64,000 nucleotides of DNA from Verminephrobacter eiseniae EF01-2 (GTDB lineage: Bacteria > Pseudomonadota > Gammaproteobacteria > Burkholderiales > Burkholderiaceae_C), in assembly GCF_000015565.1 (NCBI RefSeq), contig NC_008786.1, forward strand, positions 5,444,501-5,508,500, given 5' to 3'. The translations under genes and the position numbers were made by a program. A model generated the notes under the pieces. It saw only the letters and a list, made by a program, of their open reading frames with translations. It had not been told where the DNA came from and made no database searches. Numbering within the stretch: the stretch's first letter is position 1; the number at the start of each line of letters is the position of its first letter. Positions 17,204 to 25,033 of this stretch are shown in pieces.

Positions 17204-18341
17204 CTTCCACTCTGCCTCGGTCAACAGCGCACTGGCGCTCAAGTCTGGATGGGTGCGCCCCAGTCTGACCAAGCGCGCCAGACGCCAGGCCACGAGCATA
17301 TACACGGCCAGCGCCAACTCCAGCTTGGCCACGCTGCCCAGTTGCAGGGCTTCGACACGGCAGCCGTTTTTGAGCACGTTGAAAAACGTTTCTATTTCCC
17401 AGCGACAGCGGTACCAGTCGATCCACTCCACCACCTCGGCAAAGTCGCTCGCCATGCGATTGGTCAGCAGATGCCATTGCACCGCCTTGCAGCCTGCCGG
17501 CGGGTTCGTTTCCTTGGCCACTACGCAGGTCACCGTCAACTGGCCACCCGCCCCATCGGGAATGTTCAAGGCCCGCGCCCAAATCTGTTGGCACACCACG
17601 CGGGCAGCCTCGGCGGTGCGCGCTGCCAGGGTGAATTCAATCTCGCCCAAGGGAGTGGCCTCCATGGTTTGCGCCCACAATTTGCTGCCGTCGGGCAAGG
17701 TGCGGTTGTGTTTCGAGCGAATCAGCCAGTCCGCCGGATGCCCCAGATCGCGGGCACGGCGCATCATTTCAACGATGTCCGCTTCTCGATCGCCCACGCA
17801 AACCAGGCGCGTATCGGTCAGGCTTTGCGCCATCTCGCCGATGCGCTCGTAAGCCTCGCTCCAGCGCAGACTCTCCCGCACACCGGCTCGCGTGCCATCG
17901 TCCGCCTTGGGTGTGCGTGCCCACATCCGAGCGTCGGTGATGCCCAGCGGTTCGCGTTCGGGCGTGACGGCATAGGTCGGGTGCAGGTACATGCCGCGTT
18001 GGGCTTCGTAGGACAAGGGCCCGAGGCCTTCGATGCTTTGCCCGTTGAAATCCAGCTCGGTGGTGTCTTGCAGGCACAGCACGACGCGGTGTTGTCGCAT
18101 CCGTGCTGCGGTGCAGCTCGATGTGCGGGGCCAACACCGTTTCCCATTTCAAGGGCCGTTTGGCGTTGTTGGCTTGATCGAAAAATCGATACGCCCCTTG
18201 CGTTTCGCTCCAATCCGGACATGCGCCAGGAATGCTGGCTGTGGGTTTGTCGGCAAATCGCTCCGTGTGTTTGATCAAGCGATGATTCAAGCGCGCATCT
18301 CCCAACTGCGCTCCTGCAAATTCTTTTGCTGCCCATGTCAT
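17199..18341 (-). pseudogene. IS4-family (Tn5-like group) transposase, frameshifted and 3'-truncated
   Basis: It begins MTWAAKEFAGAQLGDARLN with [12 protein letters not shown], the N-terminus of Tn5-group transposases. After a frameshift near 18110 it continues [14 protein letters not shown] (first Asp) and [13 protein letters not shown] (second Asp). Next comes [15 protein letters not shown], an exact Y-x2-R-x3-E-x6-K signature with the catalytic Glu. The protein stops matching at TEAEWK near 17205, where the integrase remnant starts, so the last 60-100 residues are lost. DDE transposases of this group move by cut-and-paste; this one cannot be active. I could not define the element ends. Confidence 0.88.
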
Positions 18342-18405
18342 TGCGGTCTCTTTCGTCTAAAAATGAATCAAGCGGGGAAAAGGTATGCCAGACTGAACTT
18401 CTCGT

Positions 18406-18507
18406 CTATTGCTGGCACAGGCGCGGGCGATTCGAGGGGGAAAGTTGTGTGTAATGGTATGGGTCGAACCCCGTGTAGCCGCTCTCGTCGATGTGAAAGC
18501 ACTCCAT
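18406..18507 (-). pseudogene. 5' stub of a DUF3800 gene downstream of hipA
   Basis: It begins MECFHIDESGYTGFD, the nearly invariant start of DUF3800 proteins (RNase H-like fold). The match is lost after about 16 residues and the frame stops at 18406. The rest was presumably removed when the IS4-type element arrived. It lies 17 bp after the hipA stop on the same strand, so it was probably the third gene of that operon. DUF3800 genes are frequent in mobile and defence-rich DNA, but no function can be claimed for this stub. Confidence 0.6.
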
Positions 18508-18524
18508 GTCTGTCCTCGTTCGCG

Positions 18525-19829
18525 TCACCGCCCGAGCAGCGTTGCGGCTGCATCCATCTGTTCGTGCTCGAAGGCAAGCTCGAAGTCGTCCAGTTCGGCT
18601 GCAGGTAATCCGACCTCCGCGCCGAGCGCGACCTGGCGCCAGTTCGATACCCCGGCGTGCACTTCGCCCAGCACGACCAAAGCCTGTTGCTCGTCCAGGG
18701 CGAAGTACGAGGCGCGGGCCAGCAGCATCCGCACGTCGGTGATCGGTCCATCCCGTTCGGACAACCAGGTCTTTGATTCGCGCTCCTTGTCCGGGAACGG
18801 ATTGATGTCGAAGGCGGGAGCGAGCCGCCACTGGCCATGCGCCACGTGCAGGAACCCGTGGTTCTGCAGATGGTCGTCCACGTTGGTGATCAGCAGGTTG
18901 AAGACCAACCGGCGCCAGAGTTGTTGCAGGTCTTGGGTGGGGGCCTGCCCGTGGGTGCGGATCGCATCGGCGATCTCGGTGTAGCTGCGATCTTCCTCGC
19001 GCGAAGCCTGCAACAGCGAGGCGGCCGACTGGTAGGGGATGCGGCCGTCGGCCTCGTCGCGGTCGAAGCGCTGGATGACGGCTACCGGTACTTCGCTTCC
19101 CGATGGCCCCAGACAAACGACCCGTGCCGGCGCCGCGTCGATACCAGCCCGCGCCGCCAGTTTCAGGGCCAGCACTTCGCCGCGGGTGACGCTGCGCGTG
19201 TCGCCCACGCTCGGGAACTTGCCGATGGCAAGCCTGCCGTCCTCGTCCACCAGCGTGCATTTGGGCCGCATGCCGCCCAGCGACGTGCCCTTGCCCTGCA
19301 GATAGCGCAGGTCTTCGGCGGTCTCCTGGCCGCGCTCCACTGCGCGGCTGGCCTGGAAGACTCGTTCCAGTTCGATCAGCGGCGGCGTGTTGCGGCGGCC
19401 GGCTTGCACCGTGCGGTGCCAAGTGCCATCCGGGTCGCGCAAGCGCAGCGCACCGACGCGGCTGAAGTCGTCCACCGCCAGCAGGTAGTCCAGTTCCGTG
19501 AGGGCCAGCAGTTTCGGATCGTCCTTGCGGCGCTTGGCGTGGTCGCGGGCGATGACGCGCCGGCCCCATGCGTCCGGCGCGGTGTCGGCGATCGCTCCGT
19601 GAAACACCGAATCGTGCGGCGAGGCGGCCTTGTGCATTTGATGGCCCGGCATCAGTTGCAGATCGGCCGACACGTTGAAGCGTGGCGGGCTGGCCAGCCA
19701 GCTTTCATCGTAGGCAAAAGCACTGTTCTCGCGCTGTCCCTGGCGGACATACACCAGCGAGCCGACTGCCAGCCCCGCCTTGCCAATGCACAGTTGAACC
19801 TGCCGACGCACCTGCGCTGCTGCGGCCAT
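18525..19829 (-). CDS. hipA: HipA-family toxin kinase
   Basis: A 434-residue HipA-like Ser/Thr kinase. The phosphate-binding loop is GTSLGGMRPKC (about residues 181-190). The catalytic loop is LLITNVDDHLQNHGF (Asp/Asn near 314-321), and the metal aspartate lies in LAPAFDINP (near 340). HipA phosphorylates glutamyl-tRNA synthetase in E. coli, causing growth arrest; relatives use other targets. The protein looks complete. Its start overlaps the hipB stop (TGATG), so the pair is translationally coupled. It is one of the few intact genes in the post-tRNA island. Confidence 0.92.
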   Translation of the reverse strand: MAAAAQVRRQVQLCIGKAGLAVGSLVYVRQGQRENSAFAYDESWLASPPRFNVSADLQLMPGHQMHKAASPHDSVFHGAIADTAPDAWGRRVIARDHAKRRKDDPKLLALTELDYLLAVDDFSRVGALRLRDPDGTWHRTVQAGRRNTPPLIELERVFQASRAVERGQETAEDLRYLQGKGTSLGGMRPKCTLVDEDGRLAIGKFPSVGDTRSVTRGEVLALKLAARAGIDAAPARVVCLGPSGSEVPVAVIQRFDRDEADGRIPYQSAASLLQASREEDRSYTEIADAIRTHGQAPTQDLQQLWRRLVFNLLITNVDDHLQNHGFLHVAHGQWRLAPAFDINPFPDKERESKTWLSERDGPITDVRMLLARASYFALDEQQALVVLGEVHAGVSNWRQVALGAEVGLPAAELDDFELAFEHEQMDAAATLLGR

Positions 19830-20152
19830 CAGAGTGCTCCCGAGGTGCCGGACTTGGCGCGCACGCGCTTGGGCAGGCTCGCGTCCATCAACGTCAGGCC
19901 GATGTCGTCCTTGGCGGTATCCAGCAGGTTCTCCAGCGCCTGAATTTCGCCGAAAACGTGCAGCGCACGGGCGAAGAAGTGGATGGGCACCCGCACATCG
20001 CCTTTTTCCATGCGACGCACGGTGCTCAGGGAAGCGCCCATGCGCTCGGCCAACGACGCCTGGGAGATGTGGCGCCGCCGGCGGGCGAGGGAAATGTCAC
20101 CGCCAAGCTTCTGGATGGCCCGCTCGACGGGAAGTGGAAGCGGTGAATCCAC
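19829..20152 (-). CDS. hipB: HipB-like antitoxin, XRE-type repressor
   Basis: A 107-residue protein with a Cro/C1-type helix-turn-helix at about residues 18-65 (ISLARRRRHISQASLAERMGASLSTVRRMEKGD). A C-terminal tail of about 40 residues likely contacts HipA. It would neutralise HipA and repress the operon. A perfect 16-bp palindrome (20179-20194) sits 27 bp upstream and is the obvious operator candidate. It is coupled to hipA by a TGATG overlap. Confidence 0.88.
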   Translation of the reverse strand: MDSPLPLPVERAIQKLGGDISLARRRRHISQASLAERMGASLSTVRRMEKGDVRVPIHFFARALHVFGEIQALENLLDTAKDDIGLTLMDASLPKRVRAKSGTSGAL

Positions 20153-20178
20153 TTTAAGAACTCCTTCGGGACGTTAAT

Positions 20179-20194
20179 GAAACATCGATGTTTC
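20179..20194. promoter_or_regulatory. Perfect 16-bp palindrome upstream of hipB (operator candidate)
   Basis: GAAACATCGATGTTTC is a perfect palindrome in the hipB leader. Size and place fit an XRE-dimer operator controlling hipBA; occupancy is inferred. Confidence 0.6.
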
Positions 20195-20221
20195 GATGGA
20201 AGCGATTATGACTTGAATTGA

Positions 20222-20280
20222 TATAACCGACTCCAGGGGAGCTTTTAAGCCAAAAAACAAGCTCCAACGGGTCGGTTATA
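20222..20280. repeat. 59-bp imperfect inverted repeat
   Basis: The outer arms TATAACCGAC/GTCGGTTATA and inner arms GGAGCTT/AAGCTCC surround an AT-rich loop (TTAAGCCAAAAAAC). The structure is symmetric and stands in the intergenic DNA between hipB and the ICE fragment. It could be a folded regulatory site, a recombination site or a small non-autonomous element; no partner copy is seen in the window. Confidence 0.6.
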
Positions 20281-20409
20281 CGGGAATCCGCTGTCAGACC
20301 CGCATGAATCCGGTAGCCCTCGGATGCCCATTCCCTGCGGCGCTGGCCGAGTGCCCGCCGGAGCATCGACACCATTCGCCTTGCCGAGGCTTCAACGAGG
20401 AATGGCACG

Positions 20410-20658
20410 ATGCAATCGACCTGCCGCCGCACATCCGCCTGGCGTCGCACGATGACCGTGGCCCCGGTCGCTCTGGTTCTGTCGCTCGCGGTGCTGCACC
20501 CGGATTGCGCCGACGATGCCCTGGAGCGCGAGCACCTTGCAGCGCTGGTGCGCCAGATCGAACTGGCCGACCGCTTGGCAAACCAGTTGGCCGACCAGAC
20601 CGCGCCCTACGACGCGCCGCGCGATGCGGGGCTGGCTCAGGTAGACAGCGGCAGCGGC
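20410..20658 (+). pseudogene. RAQPRD-family ICE protein, N-terminal fragment
   Basis: From ATG 20410 there is a basic, hydrophobic N-terminus resembling a signal peptide (TMTVAPVALVLSLAVLHP). Then comes ALEREHLAALVRQIELADRLANQLAD, which matches the start of RAQPRD-family proteins of integrative conjugative elements (SPI-7/PAGI/clc type). The rest of that family, including the RAQPRD motif, is missing. The frame passes directly into UvrD-like sequence at about 20660. It indicates that an ICE conjugation module once lay here; no other conjugation gene remains. Confidence 0.55.
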
Positions 20659-21101
20659 TGCCTGAGCCATTCGCAGACGCGCATGCTGCACGGCCAGACC
20701 CGCTACGGCGTCATGAGCCGTTTCTTCGACGAACTGCCCGAAAGCGCGCTCAAGTGGCTCACGCCGAAGAACCAGGGCTTCACGCCGTCGGCGTTCGGCT
20801 ACGGCAGCGGCTACGCGAGCACGCGCGGCGGCAGCGGTGGGTATGGTGGGGGCGGCAACAGCTACGGCGGCAGCAAGGACATCTTCGCCAGCCCGCCAAT
20901 GCCGCCGCAGAAGGCCGCGCCCTCGCACGGTCTGCGCTCGGGCATGCAGGTGTTCCACAACAAGTTCGACGAGGGCATGGTGCTGGCCCCCGAAGGCACC
21001 GGCGACGATGCGCGGGCGCAGGTCAGGTTCGCCCGCCACGGCGTGAAGTGGCTGGTGCTAAGTGGCTGGCGCTGTCGGTGGCCAAGCCCACGCCGGTTTG
21101 A
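20659..21101 (+). pseudogene. 3' fragment of a UvrD/Rep-type helicase gene
   Basis: It starts abruptly with LSHSQTRMLHGQTRYGV and continues SRFFDELPESALKWL, a glycine-rich linker, and the terminal Tudor-like domain (GMQVFHNKFDEGMVLAPEGTG ... RHGVKWL). These are the last 140 or so residues of a UvrD-like helicase. A 14-bp tandem duplication (21046-21073, one mismatch) shifts the frame just before the end. Removing one copy gives VKWLALSVAKPTPV and a stop at 21099. All helicase motifs are absent, so this is debris. Confidence 0.8.
21046..21073. repeat. 14-bp tandem duplication in the uvrD-like fragment
   Basis: AAGTGGCTGGTGCT is followed at once by AAGTGGCTGGCGCT. The length is 2 modulo 3 and breaks the reading frame, as in doc. 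Confidence 0.88.
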
Positions 21102-21205
21102 AATTGCTGCCAAACCTATAGCTAACGGCATAGGGCGGGCGCCGCGGCGGGATCAGCCGGGATCAGCCGTACACTCCGGACTCACCAAAGCATGGGGGAT
21201 CAGGA

Positions 21206-24200
21206 ATGTGGTTCATGGGCATGATTGCCGGCCTGTTCATTGGGGCGCTGTTCAAATCAATGCCGGTGGCGCTGATTCTCGCACTCGTCGGCGCGTACGC
21301 ATTCTCGCAGATGTTCGGCAAGAAGAAAAAGGACGCGCCGCAGCGCACCGAGGCTGAAAGCGCGCTGTCGGACGACCAAGCCGTTGGTGCACCGGCGGCA
21401 GCGGGAGCGCCCGCAGGCGGTGTGCTGAAGCTACAGCAGCGGGTGAGCGAACTCGAAGAGCGGGTCAGCCAGCTCGAACGCCAGCTCGCGCAGGGTGCAG
21501 GTGAAGTGGCCGTGACACCGGCCGCGCCGGTCAGCGATCGCGCCGCCTCCATGGCCAGCACGCCAGTGGCCGAGTCGCCTTCATTGCCGTTGGGTCAACC
21601 GGCGACCGCGCGCGCCGCCGAGATGACGCGGCCCCGCATCTCGGTCATGCAGGTTTCGCAACCTGTCGTCGTTGCCAAGGATCCCGCGGCAGAAGCGCCG
21701 GCCGCGCCTGCCATTCCTGCTGTCGACGAACCCGACGCGCCGCGTCCGCCGGAAACCGTCGCTGCCCCTGCGCCGGTCGTCGGGCCGCCGCTGGTTCACC
21801 GCCCTCCCCCGCCACCGGTCCCGCTGCGCGACCGCCTGCCTGCGCCGATCGCCAACCTGATCTTCAACGGCAACATGCTGGTCAAGCTCGGCGTGCTGAT
21901 CCTGTTCCTCGGCCTGGTTTTCCTGCTGCGCTACACGGCCGAGCGCGTCACGGTGCCGATCGAACTGCGCTACGCCGCAGTCGCGCTGGTGGGCGCGGGC
22001 CTGCTGGTGCTGGGCTGGCTGCTGCGCCACAAGCGCGCGGGCTATGCGCTGATCCTGCAGGGCGCGGGCATCGGCGTCTTCTATCTCACGACGCTCGCGG
22101 CCATGAAGTTCGGCGGCCTGCTGTCGACCAGCGTGGGCTTCGCGTTCCTGTTCGGCGTGGCGGTGCTCAGCGCCGCGCTGGCCGTGCTGCAGAACGCGCC
22201 GCTGCTGGCCATCGTGGCCGCGCTCGAAGGCTTCGCCGCGCCGGTGCTGGCATCGACCGGCTCGAACCAGCCGGTAGGCCTGTTCACCTACCTGCTGGTG
22301 CTCGACGTGGGCATCGTGCTGATCGCGTGGTTCAAAGCCTGGCGCGTGCTCAACCTGATCGGTTTCGTGGGTACCTTCACGCTCGCGTCCAGTTGGGCGC
22401 ACAAGTACTACACCGACGACCAGTACGGCACCGTGCAGCCGTTCCTCGTCGTGTTCTTCCTGCTGTTCACCGCCATCGGGTTGTTCTTCGCGCGCCGCAC
22501 GCTGTTCGATGCGCCGGTGCAGCCCGCGCAGCCGCTCGCGACGCGCGCGCTCGACACGCTGCGCCGCGCCGGCCGGGTCGACAGTTCGCTGGTGTTCGGC
22601 ACGCCGATGGTCGCATTCGGCATGCAGTACCTGCTGATGCGCCCGTGGGAATACGGCGCCGCCTTCTCGGCGATGGCGCTCGCGGCCCTCTATCTCGTGC
22701 TGGGCCGGCTGGTGTTCGCCTCGCAGCCCAAGGGCCTCGCGCTGCTGGCGGAGGCCTATGCCATCGTCGGCGTGATCCTCGGCACGCTTGCGATTCCGCT
22801 CGGCCTCGAAGGGCAGTGGAGCAGCGCGACATGGGCGGTCGAGGCGGCCGGCATGTACTGGCTGGGCGCGCGGCAAGGGCGCGTCTACGCGCGTGCCTTT
22901 TCGTTCCTGGTGTTCGCGGGTGCGGTGTGGAAGCTGCTCGAAGCCACGCAACTCGACGGGGCGGCAGGGCATCCGCTGCTGCAGGGCTCCGTGATCGGCC
23001 CGCTGCTGGTGGCAGCGAGCGCCTTCGCGATGTGGGCCATGCAGCGTCGCGCGAAGCTCGACGAGGGCGACAGCCTCGAAGCCATCGTCGGCAGCGCCTT
23101 GCCGTGGTTCGGCATGGCCGCGCTCACGCTGCTCTTGTGGCAGTGGTTCATGCCGCCCTGGGCCGCGGCCGCGACGGCCGTGCTGGCTTCGGTCACCTTT
23201 GCCGTCGCCGTGCGCTTCGCGTTGCTGCCACTCACCTCTGTGAGTTTCGGCATGCAAGCGCTGGCAGTGGTGGTTTTCATCACCACGCTGCATCGCACAG
23301 GCGATGGGCTCGATGCCAAGCAGGCGCTCGAAAGCGGCTGGCAAGGCGCTGCGGCCGCCTGCCTGATCGCGTTCAGCGTGCTCGGCAGCGCCGCCTGGTC
23401 GATGTCGCAGGCGCATCGCGCGGCACGGGCGCGCGGCGTGCAGCCTGTGTGGTCGACCGGCAATGTGGTGAGCGTGATCGCGGGCGTGGGTCTGCTGCAC
23501 CTTGCGATGCTGTTCCAGATCAGCCTCACCCAGGCCGCGCTGCTGTGGCCGCTGACCGCCACCGTCGTGCTGTGGGTGGCGCTGCGCATGGCGCACCTGC
23601 CGCTCGCGGCGTTCGCGGGCGTGCTGCATGCGGTCTCGTCGATCCTCTTCATCGTGCTGGCAGTGATGGGGGGCGACATGCGCGTGTTGCGCCCCGCCTT
23701 CGGGCATCTCGGCTTCTGGACGCCGGTGGTGCTGGGCCTGACGGCGCTCTTGGCCGGCGACTGGTTGCGCGACGAGGCGCGGCCGCGTGCGGGCGAGCCC
23801 ATCGGCGTGGCGCGCAAGCGCTGGGTCGATGCCTGGTGCACCAACCCTGTCGTGCCGTGGGTGCCCGTGATCTGGGGCCTGGGCTGGTGGCTGTTCGGCA
23901 TGCTGGGCGAAAGCGTCCGGGTGCTGAACCTCCACGCGCTGGCGAGCCATATGCCGGCGGCCGTCATGGCGGTGGTGCTCGTGACGTCCGTGCTGTCTGC
24001 GCTCGTGGCGCACCGGCGCGACTGGCCGCAGCTCGGTCAGGCGACGAGCGCCACGCTGCCCGGCTTCAGCCTGATCGCCGTCTACGGCATCGCAGGCGAG
24101 CCGACGCCGTTCTACGTGCCGTCGAGCGCGCTCGGCTGGATCGCGTGGCCGCTGGCGCTGGTGTGGCACCTGCGCCTGCTGCGCGCGCAAAAGCGCTGGT

Positions 24201-25033
24201 TCGATGCATCGACGCTGACGCCATTCCACGTTGCGGGCTTCTGGCTCTTCCTGCTGCTCGCAGCGCGCGAATGTCAATGGCAGCTCGGCCGCATCGGCGC
24301 CGAGTGGTCGAACTGGCAACTGCTGGGCTGGGCCATCGTGCCGGCGCTCGCGCTGTGGGCACTGCGCTCGCGCGTGCTGCTGCAGCGCTGGCCGCTCAGC
24401 GAGTACCGCAGCGCCTACCTGGAGTTCGCCGTGACACCGGTGGCGGTGTACCTGCTCGCATGGGTGTGGGTGACCAACGCCGCCAGCCCTGGCGCTGCGG
24501 CGCCGCTGCCTTATGTGCCGCTGCTCGATCCGCTCGAACTCGCGCAATGGCTCGTGCTATTCGCGCTGCTGCTCTGGTGGCGCGCGCTGCCGCAGGGCTC
24601 GTTCGCGCGCGTACAGCCAATGGTCGCCAAGGGCGCCGTCGGCTGCACCGGCCTCGCACTGCTGACCGGCATGGTGCTGCGCACCTGCCATCACTATGCG
24701 GGCGTCGAATGGCGCTTCGACACGCTCTATGCCTCGTGGCTCACGCAGGCGGCGTTGTCGATCACCTGGGCAATCTGCGGTGTGGTCGCGATGGTGCTCG
24801 GCCACGGGCGCCGGGTGCGCACGCTGTGGATCGCGGGCGCCGCGCTGCTCGGCGTGGTGGTGTTGAAGCTGTTCTTCGTCGAACTGGCGGACCGCGGCGG
24901 GCTGTTCCGCATCGTGTCGTTCATTGCGGTCGGCGCGCTGCTGCTGCTGGTCGGGTACTTCGCGCCTGTGCCGCCGAAGAAACAAGAGGCGGGGCCGAAG
25001 GAAGAGGCGCCGGCTGAAGGAGGCGCGGCATGA
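21206..25033 (+). CDS. DUF2339 large multi-span membrane protein
   Basis: A 1275-residue inner-membrane protein of family DUF2339. A first membrane helix covers about residues 3-33, then a basic patch (GKKKKD) and a short coiled coil near 75-98 (LQQRVSELEERVSQLERQL). A long Pro/Ala linker runs to about 210, followed by roughly 30 hydrophobic helices to the C-terminus. The function of DUF2339 is unknown. Its stop overlaps the next gene (ATGA at 25030-25033), a DUF3999 protein, and these two families usually occur together. The pair is intact in otherwise wrecked DNA. Confidence 0.88.
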   Translation: MWFMGMIAGLFIGALFKSMPVALILALVGAYAFSQMFGKKKKDAPQRTEAESALSDDQAVGAPAAAGAPAGGVLKLQQRVSELEERVSQLERQLAQGAGEVAVTPAAPVSDRAASMASTPVAESPSLPLGQPATARAAEMTRPRISVMQVSQPVVVAKDPAAEAPAAPAIPAVDEPDAPRPPETVAAPAPVVGPPLVHRPPPPPVPLRDRLPAPIANLIFNGNMLVKLGVLILFLGLVFLLRYTAERVTVPIELRYAAVALVGAGLLVLGWLLRHKRAGYALILQGAGIGVFYLTTLAAMKFGGLLSTSVGFAFLFGVAVLSAALAVLQNAPLLAIVAALEGFAAPVLASTGSNQPVGLFTYLLVLDVGIVLIAWFKAWRVLNLIGFVGTFTLASSWAHKYYTDDQYGTVQPFLVVFFLLFTAIGLFFARRTLFDAPVQPAQPLATRALDTLRRAGRVDSSLVFGTPMVAFGMQYLLMRPWEYGAAFSAMALAALYLVLGRLVFASQPKGLALLAEAYAIVGVILGTLAIPLGLEGQWSSATWAVEAAGMYWLGARQGRVYARAFSFLVFAGAVWKLLEATQLDGAAGHPLLQGSVIGPLLVAASAFAMWAMQRRAKLDEGDSLEAIVGSALPWFGMAALTLLLWQWFMPPWAAAATAVLASVTFAVAVRFALLPLTSVSFGMQALAVVVFITTLHRTGDGLDAKQALESGWQGAAAACLIAFSVLGSAAWSMSQAHRAARARGVQPVWSTGNVVSVIAGVGLLHLAMLFQISLTQAALLWPLTATVVLWVALRMAHLPLAAFAGVLHAVSSILFIVLAVMGGDMRVLRPAFGHLGFWTPVVLGLTALLAGDWLRDEARPRAGEPIGVARKRWVDAWCTNPVVPWVPVIWGLGWWLFGMLGESVRVLNLHALASHMPAAVMAVVLVTSVLSALVAHRRDWPQLGQATSATLPGFSLIAVYGIAGEPTPFYVPSSALGWIAWPLALVWHLRLLRAQKRWFDASTLTPFHVAGFWLFLLLAARECQWQLGRIGAEWSNWQLLGWAIVPALALWALRSRVLLQRWPLSEYRSAYLEFAVTPVAVYLLAWVWVTNAASPGAAAPLPYVPLLDPLELAQWLVLFALLLWWRALPQGSFARVQPMVAKGAVGCTGLALLTGMVLRTCHHYAGVEWRFDTLYASWLTQAALSITWAICGVVAMVLGHGRRVRTLWIAGAALLGVVVLKLFFVELADRGGLFRIVSFIAVGALLLLVGYFAPVPPKKQEAGPKEEAPAEGGAA

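Noticed and set aside
21581..24547. Long open frame (988 codons) on the minus strand opposite DUF2339
   Set aside because: Arg/His/Gln-rich composition without any domain; it is the antisense shadow of a GC-rich membrane-protein gene.
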